Shown: piece by piece, positions 1-8,814 of the stretch
Position numbering within the stretch: the first letter of the stretch is position 1
Layout of the letters: each line of letters opens with the position of its first letter
Assembly: GCA_003989065.1 (NCBI GenBank)
Contig: RXIW01000018.1
Location: forward strand, 1 to 52,708
Reading direction: 5' to 3'
Length of the DNA: 52,708 nt
From: Candidatus Competibacteraceae bacterium
GTDB taxonomy: Bacteria > Pseudomonadota > Gammaproteobacteria > Competibacterales > Competibacteraceae
Program-made: the position numbers and the translations under genes
Notes under the pieces: generated by a model
The model's input: only the letters and a program-made list of their open reading frames with translations
Database searches by the model: none
Told to the model about the DNA's origin: nothing

Positions 1-71
1 TTTTTAAATCGATCCTGAGGCACGAGACCGTTGGAATCGAGAGCATTCAGTTTTCATGAGGAGTACGCGCC

Positions 72-887
72 ATGTATTTTGATCTACTTACGCCAGGAAA
101 TACCGAATTTGTTCAAAGCGTCGGACGGATACTGGGTTATAAAAGCACTCGTCTGACCAATGTAGTCTCAGCTTTTGAGGCAGCTCAGAAAGTATTCAGT
201 CAGGCCAGTCTACTGGCTCTGCTCAACGCATTGCAGGCTTGGCGAGTACAGGACCCGCAGGAGTTTGCCAATCGTGGCGGTTCGAACGGGGTAGCTTACC
301 GGCTCTGGATGGAAACGAAGCAATTCCTCGCTAATCGCTACAATCAACGCTTCACCCAACCGAATCCACCGATGTCTACTACGTGTCCTGGTACTGAACT
401 ACTGGGCATTTATGTGCCAGAAGGTGAAGGACACGTCGAAATTTGTCACGCTTTTGCTTATCGCTGGGCTATTGCAGCAGGCAAGATGACCGAATCTCCC
501 GCGCTACCTGCTCGAAAAAGATCTGGCAGTTATAACGCAGCCAATGTGACTCCAGTGCTTTATCCTGCCGGGTTTACTGGGTATGCATCTGTACGAGTGG
601 GAGGCGCGATGCAAACTCAACCAGGCGACATTATCGCTATGTTCGATAATCCGAACCCACCGCAGCCAATGAAGCTCGGCCATTCCCTGATCGCCGAAAC
701 TGCATCCATCTGGTTCTCGGCTAATAATGCCGGTACCTTCGGTGTTGGAACAGGTCGAACCCGAATCGACACGGCTAGCGCATTCCCAGTTATTGCCGGT
801 TTTCAAGTCGGTTGGGTTGGCACTGGTAATCAATGGATGCGCCCAGATGGGCAAATTGTACATGTCGTGTATCGAAGGATTCCATAG
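72..887 (+). CDS. Unknown protein, possible NlpC/P60-like cysteine peptidase or amidase
   Basis: 271 residues, not recognised as a named family. The start is well supported: ATG follows a good ribosome binding site (GAGGAG) about 10 bases upstream. The second half contains features seen in papain-like NlpC/P60/CHAP enzymes: a Cys at the start of a likely helix (C125 in EICHAFAYRW), then a PGDII strand motif (184-188) leading to GHSLIA with His204, which recalls the family pattern of Cys helix, PGD(L/I) strand and His strand. The N-terminal 100 residues are probably helical and match nothing I know. There is no signal peptide or membrane segment, so if it is a peptidoglycan hydrolase it would need a dedicated export route, for example as a type VI effector. 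It lies in the AT-richer accessory block, 37 bases upstream of the racemase. The hydrolase assignment is inference from spacing of motifs only. Confidence 0.6.
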   Translation: MYFDLLTPGNTEFVQSVGRILGYKSTRLTNVVSAFEAAQKVFSQASLLALLNALQAWRVQDPQEFANRGGSNGVAYRLWMETKQFLANRYNQRFTQPNPPMSTTCPGTELLGIYVPEGEGHVEICHAFAYRWAIAAGKMTESPALPARKRSGSYNAANVTPVLYPAGFTGYASVRVGGAMQTQPGDIIAMFDNPNPPQPMKLGHSLIAETASIWFSANNAGTFGVGTGRTRIDTASAFPVIAGFQVGWVGTGNQWMRPDGQIVHVVYRRIP

Positions 888-924
888 CTCGGTTTTTTAT
901 GGCGCAACGATAAAGGCTCCGAAG

Positions 925-1623
925 ATGAAGACGATTGGCCTTATTGGTGGGATGAGCTGGGAATCGACCAGCTCATACTATTCGTTGATTAACAGAACCG
1001 TCAATGAACGCCTTGGTAAGAATCACTCGGCTTCCTGCTTGATCTATTCTTTCAATTTTCAAGAGATTGAAGATCTGCAATATGCAGGGAAATGGGATGA
1101 GCTGGAAGCAAGGATGCTGTATGCTGCCGATGCTCTGAAGAAAGCTGGAGCTGATGGCATTGCGGTATGTACCAATACCATGCATAAGGTGGTTGATCAT
1201 ATTGAGGAACTGACAGGGTTGCCACTGCTTCATATTGCTGATGCAGTTGGTGAAGAGATTGTCAGGCATCGTGATAAAACTGTTGGGTTGTTGGGTACGA
1301 AGTTTACGATGGAAGAAGATTTTTATCGATCGCGACTCGAGCAAAAATACGGCCTGACCGTTGTCGTGCCGGAGCGAGATGAGCGATTGAAAATCAATCA
1401 GATCATTTATGAAGAACTGGTGAAAGGCATCATCAAGGGAGAATCCAGGAATACCTATATTGAGATCATGGATAAAATGAAGAAAGAAAGTGGTATGGAA
1501 GGTGTGGTTTTGGGGTGTACTGAAATTGGTTTACTTGTAAAAGAATATGATCGATATTTATATGATTCGACCATCATTCATGCGAAAAAGATCGTTGATT
1601 TTTGTCTAGGAACTGAAAATTGA
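925..1623 (+). CDS. Aspartate/glutamate racemase family protein
   Basis: 232 residues, the usual length for cofactor-independent aspartate/glutamate racemases (YgeA type). It starts with the family N-terminus MKTIGLIGGMSWEST and has both catalytic cysteines in their expected contexts: Cys82 in VCTNTMHK and Cys198 in GCTEIGLL, which act as the paired acid/base for alpha-proton exchange. The reading frame is open upstream to 727, but the conserved N-terminus fixes the start at the ATG at 925. The ribosome binding site is weak. It would interconvert L- and D-aspartate or a related amino acid in the cytoplasm, possibly for wall precursors or D-amino acid use. It follows the unknown gene by 37 bases and may be cotranscribed with it. 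Substrate cannot be decided from the sequence. Confidence 0.9.
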   Translation: MKTIGLIGGMSWESTSSYYSLINRTVNERLGKNHSASCLIYSFNFQEIEDLQYAGKWDELEARMLYAADALKKAGADGIAVCTNTMHKVVDHIEELTGLPLLHIADAVGEEIVRHRDKTVGLLGTKFTMEEDFYRSRLEQKYGLTVVVPERDERLKINQIIYEELVKGIIKGESRNTYIEIMDKMKKESGMEGVVLGCTEIGLLVKEYDRYLYDSTIIHAKKIVDFCLGTEN

Positions 1624-1703
1624 GTTTGGATTTAAGCTAAAATCTATAATTACTTACCGCATGTGATTTGTCTTGACCTTATCGCCAATGTCTTACATAT
1701 GCA

Positions 1704-2783
1704 ATGGTAAGAAGTTTGGTTTTTTGTTGGGGTCTATTTCGACTGGTGGTCATGATGGGATCGAGTCATTTGGTGGCGAGTGTCGATAATGCCAACCTGC
1801 TTAAGATCATAGAAATACAGACAGAAGTGGTTCAGGAAGGCATAAATTTTAGCAATATCATGTTTTTGGTGGCAGATAGAGCACAAAGAGTAACGGACTC
1901 CGATGGATCGGTTATCGAGCTCAAGGAAGACGATGAAATGGTTTATCGTGCTACATCAGGCTTGGCTGATCCACAGTTGGGATTAAGGCTAAAGGCGAAA
2001 GGTAGCCTGTCAGGACTCTGTATAGAACAGAGAGAGCCATTGTGTTGCTACGATTCGGAGACCGATCTACGAGTTGATCGAATGGCGTGCCGCGTTGTCG
2101 GCTTGAGATCAATGATCGTCACTCCTTTGATGCACAATGATGAGGCTGTTGGAGTATTGAAGGTATTGTCGAGAAATATCAATCATTATAACGAAGAGCA
2201 AGTACAAATATTGACATTGCTGTCCCGATTGATTGGCGCAGCTATGTATACTGCCGAACAGTATGGGCAAGAGGAGTTGTTTATCAAAGCAACGACTGAC
2301 GGAATGACTGGAATCAGAAATAGATCTATGTTCTTTGAGCTATTGAATGCGCGCCTTGCAAAAGAAAAAAAAGTGGAAGAGCGGTTTGGAATCATCATGG
2401 TCGATATGGATAATCTTAAGAAACTGAATGATGCGTATGGCCATAAGGTGGGAGACGCAGGAATATTAGCGATTGTCGATCGTATCAAGAGTGTAATAAG
2501 GGGGTCAGATGTATTTTGTCGTCTTGGTGGAGATGAATTTGGAATAATTGTGGAAAAGATGAGCTGTAAAGAAGATATGCAAATATTGCTTGATAGGATA
2601 CGCGATTATGTGAACAGTGAAATGCTATTCGAAAACCGTCGATATGAATTGGGTGTCAGTCTTGGGTATTCGATTTATGGAGATGATGGGGTTGATCTAA
2701 AGGAGTTATTGGATATTGCAGATATGAGAATGTATGGAGAAAAGAAAAAGAAAAAATCGGCTTTGTCGCAAATGCGGATTTAA
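1704..2783 (+). CDS. GAF-GGDEF diguanylate cyclase
   Basis: 359 residues. An N-terminal GAF-like sensor domain (roughly 30-185) is followed by a GGDEF domain (roughly 190-350) with an intact RLGGDEF active-site motif and an RGSD inhibitory I-site exactly five residues upstream, so it should make cyclic di-GMP and be subject to product inhibition. The DG(M)TG(I)RNR motif at the start of the GGDEF domain is also present. The first ATG gives a short hydrophobic N-terminus; two further ATGs at 1752 and 1755 are possible starts, and the shorter version would be fully cytoplasmic. Codon use is clearly AT-richer than in the genes after 5.5 kb, with A-runs in the coding sequence, suggesting acquisition. 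The GAF ligand is unknown. Confidence 0.9.
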   Translation: MVRSLVFCWGLFRLVVMMGSSHLVASVDNANLLKIIEIQTEVVQEGINFSNIMFLVADRAQRVTDSDGSVIELKEDDEMVYRATSGLADPQLGLRLKAKGSLSGLCIEQREPLCCYDSETDLRVDRMACRVVGLRSMIVTPLMHNDEAVGVLKVLSRNINHYNEEQVQILTLLSRLIGAAMYTAEQYGQEELFIKATTDGMTGIRNRSMFFELLNARLAKEKKVEERFGIIMVDMDNLKKLNDAYGHKVGDAGILAIVDRIKSVIRGSDVFCRLGGDEFGIIVEKMSCKEDMQILLDRIRDYVNSEMLFENRRYELGVSLGYSIYGDDGVDLKELLDIADMRMYGEKKKKKSALSQMRI

Positions 2784-2949
2784 ACTTCACTCATGGAATG
2801 ATACTACCCGTTTCCGATGAACAGGCATAGGATTCATTAGAGTTAATAAGTAGCTTGGATGGCCGGCTGACTTGATGTTGAGCAAGATGATCGTAGTACT
2901 ATTGGCCAATTGAAATTTGGTCTTCTTATCACTCACAGTGGAGAAGAAA

Positions 2950-3441
2950 ATGGCTCTTAGAACTCGGGTATGGCCTGGCGGAGCTGGCCCGGCACTGCCA
3001 GCCAATCAGCTGGGAGCAAATGCAGCTGCTGGGATCAGTAATGCGATCGGCCGGGTTACGGCAGGCAATATGTTCGGCACACCAGGCACAGTTCCTGGAT
3101 TGGGCGACATCTTTGGTTGGCGAGTTGATCGCCAAAATGCCCCCGGTGGATTCATCAATGTTTCGATTCAACGGAATGGGGTTGGGGCGCCCAGTACAGT
3201 CGCATCGGTTTTCGTACCGGGAAACTACAACTCTGCAGCACCAGGAGCGCATCTCGGCCCAGCAGCCCTTGTACAATTCAATGCGCGTAACCGCGAGTTG
3301 GAGCGAGCTGTGCGGCGCGGGTTAGAAGAGAGTTACGCAACCTATGCATTGCCTGCCGGCGCGCCGCCAATGCTGGGTGGGCATCCCAATAACAGCCGTT
3401 CCATCAGCCGCTATGAGGTGCATGGGGTTTTTTCTTCCTGA
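2950..3441 (+). CDS. Hypothetical protein
   Basis: 163 residues, not recognised. I chose the ATG at 2950 because AGTGGAGAAGAAA supplies a clear ribosome binding site; the frame extends 11 codons further upstream to 2917 without support. The protein is rich in Gly, Ala, Pro and Asn, with almost no charged residues before position 115 and then a short charged helix (NRELERAVRRGLEESY). No signal peptide, membrane segment or cysteine is evident. It stands alone between the diguanylate cyclase and an SDR gene, with 166 bases upstream that include a perfect ATTGGCCAAT palindrome at 2901-2910. Function unknown. Confidence 0.6.
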   Translation: MALRTRVWPGGAGPALPANQLGANAAAGISNAIGRVTAGNMFGTPGTVPGLGDIFGWRVDRQNAPGGFINVSIQRNGVGAPSTVASVFVPGNYNSAAPGAHLGPAALVQFNARNRELERAVRRGLEESYATYALPAGAPPMLGGHPNNSRSISRYEVHGVFSS

Positions 3442-3520
3442 TCGACATGCAAGCACTGCCTATAGGCAATTCATACTATGTTCCTGAGCCGATTATCGAT
3501 TATTGAGCGAGGTAAAGTCT

Positions 3521-4312
3521 ATGGATATGCAGCTTACCGATAAATTGGCGCTGGTCACGGGCAGCACAGCCGGCATCGGTTATGCCATCGCTAAATCGCT
3601 TGCCGCCGAGGGCGCGCGAGTCATCGTCAATGGGCGCACCCAGTCGTCGGTGGATGAGGCGGTTTCTGCACTGGTAGCGACCACTGGTAGTCAAGTTCTG
3701 GGTTTTGCCGGAGATCTCAGCACGGCTACTGCTGCTGAAGCGCTCCTGCAACAGTATCCAAATATCGAAATTCTGGTCAACAACCTTGGGATTTTCGAGC
3801 CGAAATCCTTTGAGGAGATACCCGATTCCGATTGGATACGATTCTTTGAAGTCAATGTCTTGAGTGGCATTCGTTTGGCTCGCCTATGTCTGCCGGCCAT
3901 GAAGCGGATGAACTGGGGGCGAATCATCTTTATTTCCAGCGAAAGCGGGGTTCAGATTCCTGTGGAGATGATTCATTACGGAATGACGAAGACCGCTCAA
4001 CTGGCCGTTTCACGTGGTTTGGCTGAGTTGGTCGCCGGGACTGGCATTACCGTGAACAGTATTTTGCCAGGCCCAACCCGATCGCGTGGAGTCAATGATT
4101 TTGTCGATGCGCTTGCCAGTGCTGAAGGAAAATCCTTCGCTGAATTCGAAAAGGAATTCTTCGAGAAAGTGCGTCCTACTTCGCTGATCAAGCGGTTCGC
4201 CTCGCCGGAAGAGGTCGCTGCGCTGGTCAGCTATATCGCCAGCCCGTTGGCGTCGGCCACAACAGGGGCGGCCTTGCGGGTGGATGGCGGGGTGCTGAAG
4301 AGCGCATTTTGA
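3521..4312 (+). CDS. SDR family NAD(P)-dependent oxidoreductase
   Basis: 263 residues, a classical short-chain dehydrogenase. The Rossmann dinucleotide-binding motif TGSTAGIG is near the N-terminus, NNLG replaces the usual NNAG, and the catalytic Ser and YGMTK (YxxxK) lie in the expected order, followed by the NSILPGPT loop and the C-terminal DGG. The frame is open to a TTG at 3503, but the ATG at 3521 has a GAGGT binding site about 8 bases upstream and gives the normal family N-terminus. It would reduce or oxidise a carbonyl/hydroxyl substrate; which one cannot be told. Composition is intermediate between the AT-rich genes before it and the GC-rich genes after 5.5 kb. Confidence 0.9.
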   Translation: MDMQLTDKLALVTGSTAGIGYAIAKSLAAEGARVIVNGRTQSSVDEAVSALVATTGSQVLGFAGDLSTATAAEALLQQYPNIEILVNNLGIFEPKSFEEIPDSDWIRFFEVNVLSGIRLARLCLPAMKRMNWGRIIFISSESGVQIPVEMIHYGMTKTAQLAVSRGLAELVAGTGITVNSILPGPTRSRGVNDFVDALASAEGKSFAEFEKEFFEKVRPTSLIKRFASPEEVAALVSYIASPLASATTGAALRVDGGVLKSAF

Positions 4313-4390
4313 TTCGTTCGCACGTCGGTGTATGGAGACACCGATTTGTTGGATCATGGAGAGCAGACTCGTAACAGCTTGGAGAAGTGA

Positions 4391-4885
4391 ATGGAAGTTC
4401 GGCCCTGTGAAAGCCGAGATATCGAGGCTATTTGTGATATTTATAACTATTATATCGAGAATACGGTCATTACTTTCGACGAGACACCGCTTCAGGTTTT
4501 CGAAATGGCTGAGCGGATCAGGAGTTATACCCGGCTTTATCCGTGGTTGGTGTGCAGTGAAGGCAGGGAAATCATGGGCTATGCTTACGCTAGCAAGTGG
4601 AAGGAGCGTACAGCCTATCGCAACAGTGCGGAAATTACCGTATATCTGCGTCAGGGGCAGAGCCGAAAAGGTTATGGGCGAGCCCTGTACGAGGTGTTGC
4701 TACCACGCTTGGTCGAGACAGGTTGTCATGTAGTCTTGAGCTGCATAGCACTGCCGAATGAAGCGAGTGTCGGGCTGCATGAGCGTTTTGGATTCAAGAA
4801 AGTAGCGCATTTTACCGAGGTTGGGCGCAAGTTCGAACGTTGGGTTGATGTTGGCTACTGGCAATTACTCGTCAATCAAAAGTGA
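4391..4885 (+). CDS. GNAT N-acetyltransferase, phosphinothricin acetyltransferase-like
   Basis: 164 residues, the standard length for the Pat/MnaT (YncA) branch of GNAT acetyltransferases. The N-terminus VRPCESRDIEAICDIYNYYI and the FDETP motif are typical of this branch. The acetyl-CoA binding loop is QSRKGYG, followed by a conserved helix, and the C-terminal NEASVGLHERFGF is the usual motif B region. Members acetylate phosphinothricin, methionine sulfone/sulfoximine or related amino acids. The ATG follows GGAGAAG. It is separated by 6 bases from the downstream channel gene, so the two are likely cotranscribed. Confidence 0.9.
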   Translation: MEVRPCESRDIEAICDIYNYYIENTVITFDETPLQVFEMAERIRSYTRLYPWLVCSEGREIMGYAYASKWKERTAYRNSAEITVYLRQGQSRKGYGRALYEVLLPRLVETGCHVVLSCIALPNEASVGLHERFGFKKVAHFTEVGRKFERWVDVGYWQLLVNQK

Positions 4886-4891
4886 GCATTG

Positions 4892-5476
4892 ATGCGAAAA
4901 GGTCGACTGGAGGCATTCAGCGATGGTGTACTGGCCATCATCATCACGATCATGGTGCTGGAACTGAAAGTGCCCCATGGCGCGGATTTCGAAGCGTTGA
5001 CTCCGCTGATGCCGGTATTTCTCAGTTATGTGCTGAGCTTCATCTATGTCGGTATCTATTGGAACAATCACCACCACCTTTTGCATGCTGCACAGCGTGT
5101 ATCGGGTGGAGTCCTGTGGGCTAATCTCAATTTGTTGTTTTGGCTTTCGCTATTTCCATTCGCTACGGCATGGATGGGGGAGAATCATTTTGCACCGTTG
5201 CCATCGGCCGCTTATGGATTCGTCCTGCTGATGGCAGCCATTGCCTACTATATTTTGGAGCGCGCCATTATCGTAGTTGATGGTTCGGACTCTCTTTTGA
5301 AGCGCGCCGTTGGTTCCGACTGGAAAGGTAAATTGTCGCCAGTGTTGTATTTGTCAGCGATCGTCGTGGCATTCTGGGCGAACTGGCTGGCGCAGCTCAT
5401 TTACGTTCTGGTTGCGTTGATGTGGCTAGTGCCGGACCAACGGATCGAGCGGACTATCGATCACAGTGAGGTATAG
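4892..5476 (+). CDS. TMEM175 family (DUF1211) membrane protein, putative potassium channel
   Basis: 194 residues. It begins RLEAFSDGVLAIIITIMVLEL, the hallmark R...FSD segment of the TMEM175/DUF1211 family, followed by a His-rich YWNNHHHLLH loop and further hydrophobic helices, about six in total. Bacterial members are potassium-conducting channels with a hydrophobic gate formed by the first helix. A TTG three bases upstream (4889) is an alternative start; I prefer the ATG. It starts 6 bases after the acetyltransferase stop codon and ends 9 bases before the convergent yheS gene. Confidence 0.9.
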   Translation: MRKGRLEAFSDGVLAIIITIMVLELKVPHGADFEALTPLMPVFLSYVLSFIYVGIYWNNHHHLLHAAQRVSGGVLWANLNLLFWLSLFPFATAWMGENHFAPLPSAAYGFVLLMAAIAYYILERAIIVVDGSDSLLKRAVGSDWKGKLSPVLYLSAIVVAFWANWLAQLIYVLVALMWLVPDQRIERTIDHSEV

Positions 5477-5485
5477 CAACGAGCT

Positions 5486-7405
5486 TCACTCTTCGCTTGC
5501 CAATGTTTCCAGTGCTTCCTGCGTTTCCAGCCATTCGCCCTCGATGTCCTCGACCTCCTTATCCAACTGGGCCTTGCGCAACAGCGCTTCCTTCAGCCGA
5601 TTCTTGTTGGCGTCCTCGTACAGGGCAGGGTCCGATAGTTGGCTGCTCAGGCGGGTTTGCTCGCCATGCAGTTTCTCCAACCGCTGTTCCAATTTCTTGA
5701 GCTGCTGTTCCAGCGGCTTGCGCTTGATGGCCCATTGTTGGCGGCGTTCGGCTTCCAGCCGTTTCTGTTCGCGACGTTCGGCCGCGCTGTTGCCGTTGCC
5801 GCCAGCGCGCGGTGTCGCCTCCCGATTGGCGGCCCGTTGCCGTTCGTTCAGCCAGTCGCGATAGTCGTCCAGGTCGCCGGTGAACGGTTGCGCCCGGCCT
5901 TCCGCCACCAGCAGGAATTCGTCGGTCGTCGTGCGCAGCAGATGGCGGTCGTGCGAAACCACGATCAGCGCGCCCTGATAATCCTGCAGGGCCAGCGTCA
6001 AGGCGTGGCGCATGTCGAGATCGAGGTGGTTGGTCGGCTCGTCCAGCAGCAACAGATTAGGCCGTTGCCAGACCAGCAGGGCCAGGGCCAGTCGCGCTTT
6101 TTCCCCGCCGGAAAAGGGCGCGACCGGGTCCAGGGCGCGGTCGCCGGGAAAACCGAAACCGCCGATGAAGTCGCGCAACTGCTGATCGGTAGCGCGCTCG
6201 TCCAGCTGTTGCAGATGACGCAAGGCGCTCCAGTCGGGCCGTAGTTGCTCCAGCTGATGCTGGGCGAAATAACCGATGGCCAGTCCCTGACCCGCTTCGA
6301 TTCGCCCGGCCTGCGGTTTCAGTGCACCGGCCAGCAGCTTGATCAAGGTGGACTTGCCCGCGCCATTCGGTCCCAGCAATCCCAGCCGGGTGCCAGGACC
6401 GATGATCAGATTCACCCGTTCCAAGACCCGCCGCTCACCGTAGCCGGCCGCCACTTTCTCGACATTCAACAGCGGGTTGGGCAAGCGTTCCGGTGTGGCG
6501 AAGCTGAATTCGAACGGCGAATCGACATGAGCGGCCGCGATGCGCTCCATCCGCTCCAGCGCCTTGATGCGGCTCTGGGCCTGGCGGGCCTTGGTGGCCT
6601 TGGCTCGGAAGCGGGTAATGAAGCTTTCCAGATGGGTGATTTCGCGCTGCTGCTTCTCGTAGGCCGCCTGCTGCAGGGCCAGGCGCGCCGCGCGCTGTTC
6701 CTCGAAATCGGTATAACGGCCGGTGTACAGGGTGATGCGCTGCTGGTCGAGATGGGCGATATGGTCGACCACGTTGTCGAGCACATCGCGATCGTGCGAG
6801 ATCATCAGCAGCGTGCCCGGATAGGCACGCAGCCATTGCTCCAGCCACAATACCGCGTCGAGATCGAGATGGTTGGTCGGTTCGTCCAACATCAACAGGT
6901 CGGAGCGGCACATCAGGGCGCGCGCCAGATTCAGCCGCACCCGCCAGCCGCCGGAGAATTCCGCGACGGGCCGGTCCAGTTGATCGACGCCGAATCCCAG
7001 CCCGGCCATCAGCTTACCGGCGCGGGCGCGGGCACTGTAACCGCCGATGGCGTCGAACTGGGCATGCAGCTCGGCCTGACGCGCGCCATCGTGGGCCGCC
7101 TCGGCGGCTTGCAGCGCGCGTTCGATCTGGCGCAATTCCTCATCGCCGTCCAGCACGAACTCCAGCGCCGGATTCGGCAGCGCCGGGGTTTCCTGGGCTA
7201 CGTGGGCGATGACCCAGCGCGGCGGCAGCTCCAGATCGCCGGCGTCGGGATGGATCTGGTCCAGCAGCAGAGCGAACAGACTGGATTTGCCGCAGCCATT
7301 GGCGCCGATCACCCCGACCTTCCAGCCGGGATGAAGAGTCAGCGAAGCATTGTCGAACAGCGGCTTGCCGCCGCGTTGCAGGGAAAGTTGTCGAAGGGTC
7401 AGCAT
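5486..7405 (-). CDS. yheS: ABC-F family ATPase YheS
   Basis: 639 residues, the same length and architecture as E. coli YheS (637). Two ABC domains are present with Walker A motifs GANGCGKSS (about 34-42) and GPNGAGKST, two SGGWRVRLN/SGGEKARLA signature motifs, and two LLLDEPTNHLDLD Walker B segments. The linker helix between the cassettes carries the conserved RFRAKATKARQAQSRIKALERME sequence expected of ABC-F proteins. There is no transmembrane domain. ABC-F proteins act on the ribosome E site as translation factors; YheS relieves stalling by some nascent chains. The C-terminal tail (about 525-639) is a charged coiled coil. Transcribed divergently from moeB. Confidence 0.95.
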   Translation of the reverse strand: MLTLRQLSLQRGGKPLFDNASLTLHPGWKVGVIGANGCGKSSLFALLLDQIHPDAGDLELPPRWVIAHVAQETPALPNPALEFVLDGDEELRQIERALQAAEAAHDGARQAELHAQFDAIGGYSARARAGKLMAGLGFGVDQLDRPVAEFSGGWRVRLNLARALMCRSDLLMLDEPTNHLDLDAVLWLEQWLRAYPGTLLMISHDRDVLDNVVDHIAHLDQQRITLYTGRYTDFEEQRAARLALQQAAYEKQQREITHLESFITRFRAKATKARQAQSRIKALERMERIAAAHVDSPFEFSFATPERLPNPLLNVEKVAAGYGERRVLERVNLIIGPGTRLGLLGPNGAGKSTLIKLLAGALKPQAGRIEAGQGLAIGYFAQHQLEQLRPDWSALRHLQQLDERATDQQLRDFIGGFGFPGDRALDPVAPFSGGEKARLALALLVWQRPNLLLLDEPTNHLDLDMRHALTLALQDYQGALIVVSHDRHLLRTTTDEFLLVAEGRAQPFTGDLDDYRDWLNERQRAANREATPRAGGNGNSAAERREQKRLEAERRQQWAIKRKPLEQQLKKLEQRLEKLHGEQTRLSSQLSDPALYEDANKNRLKEALLRKAQLDKEVEDIEGEWLETQEALETLASEE

Positions 7406-7521
7406 GGGGGCGAAGTTTAACAGTTTGCCGCTATTGACGATGCAAGGGATTGCGATAGTCCACTACAATCGGGTAGCGTCCGATTTTGATTCACTCACTT
7501 GTCGAACTCTATCGAATCACC

Positions 7522-8301
7522 ATGACCGACGATGAACTGTTGCGCTATAGCCGGCAGATCCTGCTGCCGGAATTCGATATCGAAGGCCAGGAGCGACTGA
7601 TTCAGTCGCGGGTTCTGATCATTGGGCTGGGGGGACTGGGTTCGGTGGTGGCGATGTATCTGGCTGCAGCCGGGGTGGGCCGATTGACGCTGGTCGATTT
7701 CGATCGGGTGGATCTGTCCAACCTGCAGCGACAGATCATCCACCACAGCGCCGATATCGGCCGGCCCAAGGTGGAATCGGCCCAAGAGACCTTGCTGGCG
7801 CTCAATCCGCTGATCGAGATCGTGCCGATCGCCCACGCCCTGGCCGAAGATGAATTGCTGGAGCAGGTGCGGCAGGCCGATGTGGTGGTGGATGCCTGCG
7901 ACAATCTGGCGACCCGGCTGGCGATCAACGCCGCCTGCGTGCAGACCAGAACGCCGCTGGTGTCCGGCGCGGCGATCCAACTGGAGGGACAGGTGCTGGT
8001 CTGGCGACCGGGAGGAGAGGGCGCTTGTTACCGTTGCTTGTATCGCGATACCAGAGTGGAGCCGGAAACCTGTTCCCAGAACGGCGTACTGGCCCCGGTG
8101 GTGGGCGTGATCGGCAGCATTCAGGCCGTAGAAGCGATCAAGCTGCTGGCTCGATTCGGCGAACCGTTGACCGCTCATCTGCTGCTGTTCGACGCCAAGC
8201 GCGTGGAGTGGCGGACCTTGAAAGTTCGGCGCGATCCGGCCTGCCCGGTGTGCGGGCCGACGATCGATCCGGAGAACCGGAGAACGGATCGAGATGAGTG
8301 A
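7522..8301 (+). CDS. moeB: Molybdopterin-synthase adenylyltransferase MoeB (HesA/MoeB/ThiF family)
   Basis: 259 residues. It adenylates the C-terminal Gly-Gly of MoaD for molybdopterin synthesis (or ThiS for thiamine; the families are hard to separate). Visible features: RYSRQILLPEF N-terminus, nucleotide-binding GLGGLG (35-40), the NLQRQ catalytic Arg/Gln segment, DACDN at 124-128, zinc-binding pairs C169/C172 and C241/C244, and Cys184 in the loop ETCSQNGVL. The start at ATG 7522 gives the family N-terminus; the frame is open to 7486 without support. It overlaps the downstream cupin gene by 8 bases. No moaD or thiS is in the window, so MoeB versus ThiF is not settled by context. Confidence 0.88.
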   Translation: MTDDELLRYSRQILLPEFDIEGQERLIQSRVLIIGLGGLGSVVAMYLAAAGVGRLTLVDFDRVDLSNLQRQIIHHSADIGRPKVESAQETLLALNPLIEIVPIAHALAEDELLEQVRQADVVVDACDNLATRLAINAACVQTRTPLVSGAAIQLEGQVLVWRPGGEGACYRCLYRDTRVEPETCSQNGVLAPVVGVIGSIQAVEAIKLLARFGEPLTAHLLLFDAKRVEWRTLKVRRDPACPVCGPTIDPENRRTDRDE

Positions 8302-8794
8302 CTGGAGCGCCGAGGACTGGATTGCCTATCTGCAACTGGAGCCGCATCCCGAAGGTGGCTATTTCCGACGGGCCTACGCCGCCCAATTGCAGCTACCCGC
8401 CGGAGCGCTGCCCGACCATGGAGCCGAACGGGCGGTGGCGACCGCCATCTACTATCTGTTGCCAGCTGGGCAGCGCTCCCGCTTGCATCGCCTGAAATCC
8501 GACGAACTGTGGCATTTTTATACCGGCTCGCCGCTGACGGTACAGGTGCTTGGGGCCAGCGGCGAATGCGCGACATGGCGTTTGGGTCCCGATCCCCGTG
8601 TAGGACAGCATTTTCTGCTACCGATCCGGGCCGGTTGCTGGTTCGGGGCGACGGTGGACGAGCCCAGCGGATTCAGCCTGATCGGCTGTACCGTCGCGCC
8701 CGGTTTCGACTTTGCCGATTTCGAGCTGGCCGATCGCGACGCTCTGCTCCGCCAGTATCCCCATTACGCCAAATTCATCGAACGCCTGACCTGA
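8294..8794 (+). CDS. Cupin domain-containing protein (DUF985)
   Basis: 166 residues. It matches the DUF985 cupin family over its length: LQLEPHPEGGYFRR near the N-terminus, AIYYLLP, RLHRLKSDELWHFYTGSPL (cupin motif 1 with His residues), and the GCTVAPGFDFADFEL C-terminal segment. Function in this family is not established; a small-molecule enzyme or sugar-related role has been suggested from the fold. The start overlaps the end of moeB by 8 bases, implying translational coupling, and DUF1028 follows 20 bases later. Confidence 0.9.
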   Translation: MSDWSAEDWIAYLQLEPHPEGGYFRRAYAAQLQLPAGALPDHGAERAVATAIYYLLPAGQRSRLHRLKSDELWHFYTGSPLTVQVLGASGECATWRLGPDPRVGQHFLLPIRAGCWFGATVDEPSGFSLIGCTVAPGFDFADFELADRDALLRQYPHYAKFIERLT

Positions 8795-8814
8795 CCGTCA
8801 AGAGAGGACCCGCC

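Noticed and set aside
5639..7420. Long plus-strand open frames (201 and 391 codons) opposite yheS
   Set aside because: They are antisense shadows of a GC-rich conserved gene; their translations are Gln/Gly/Arg-rich with no recognisable domain.
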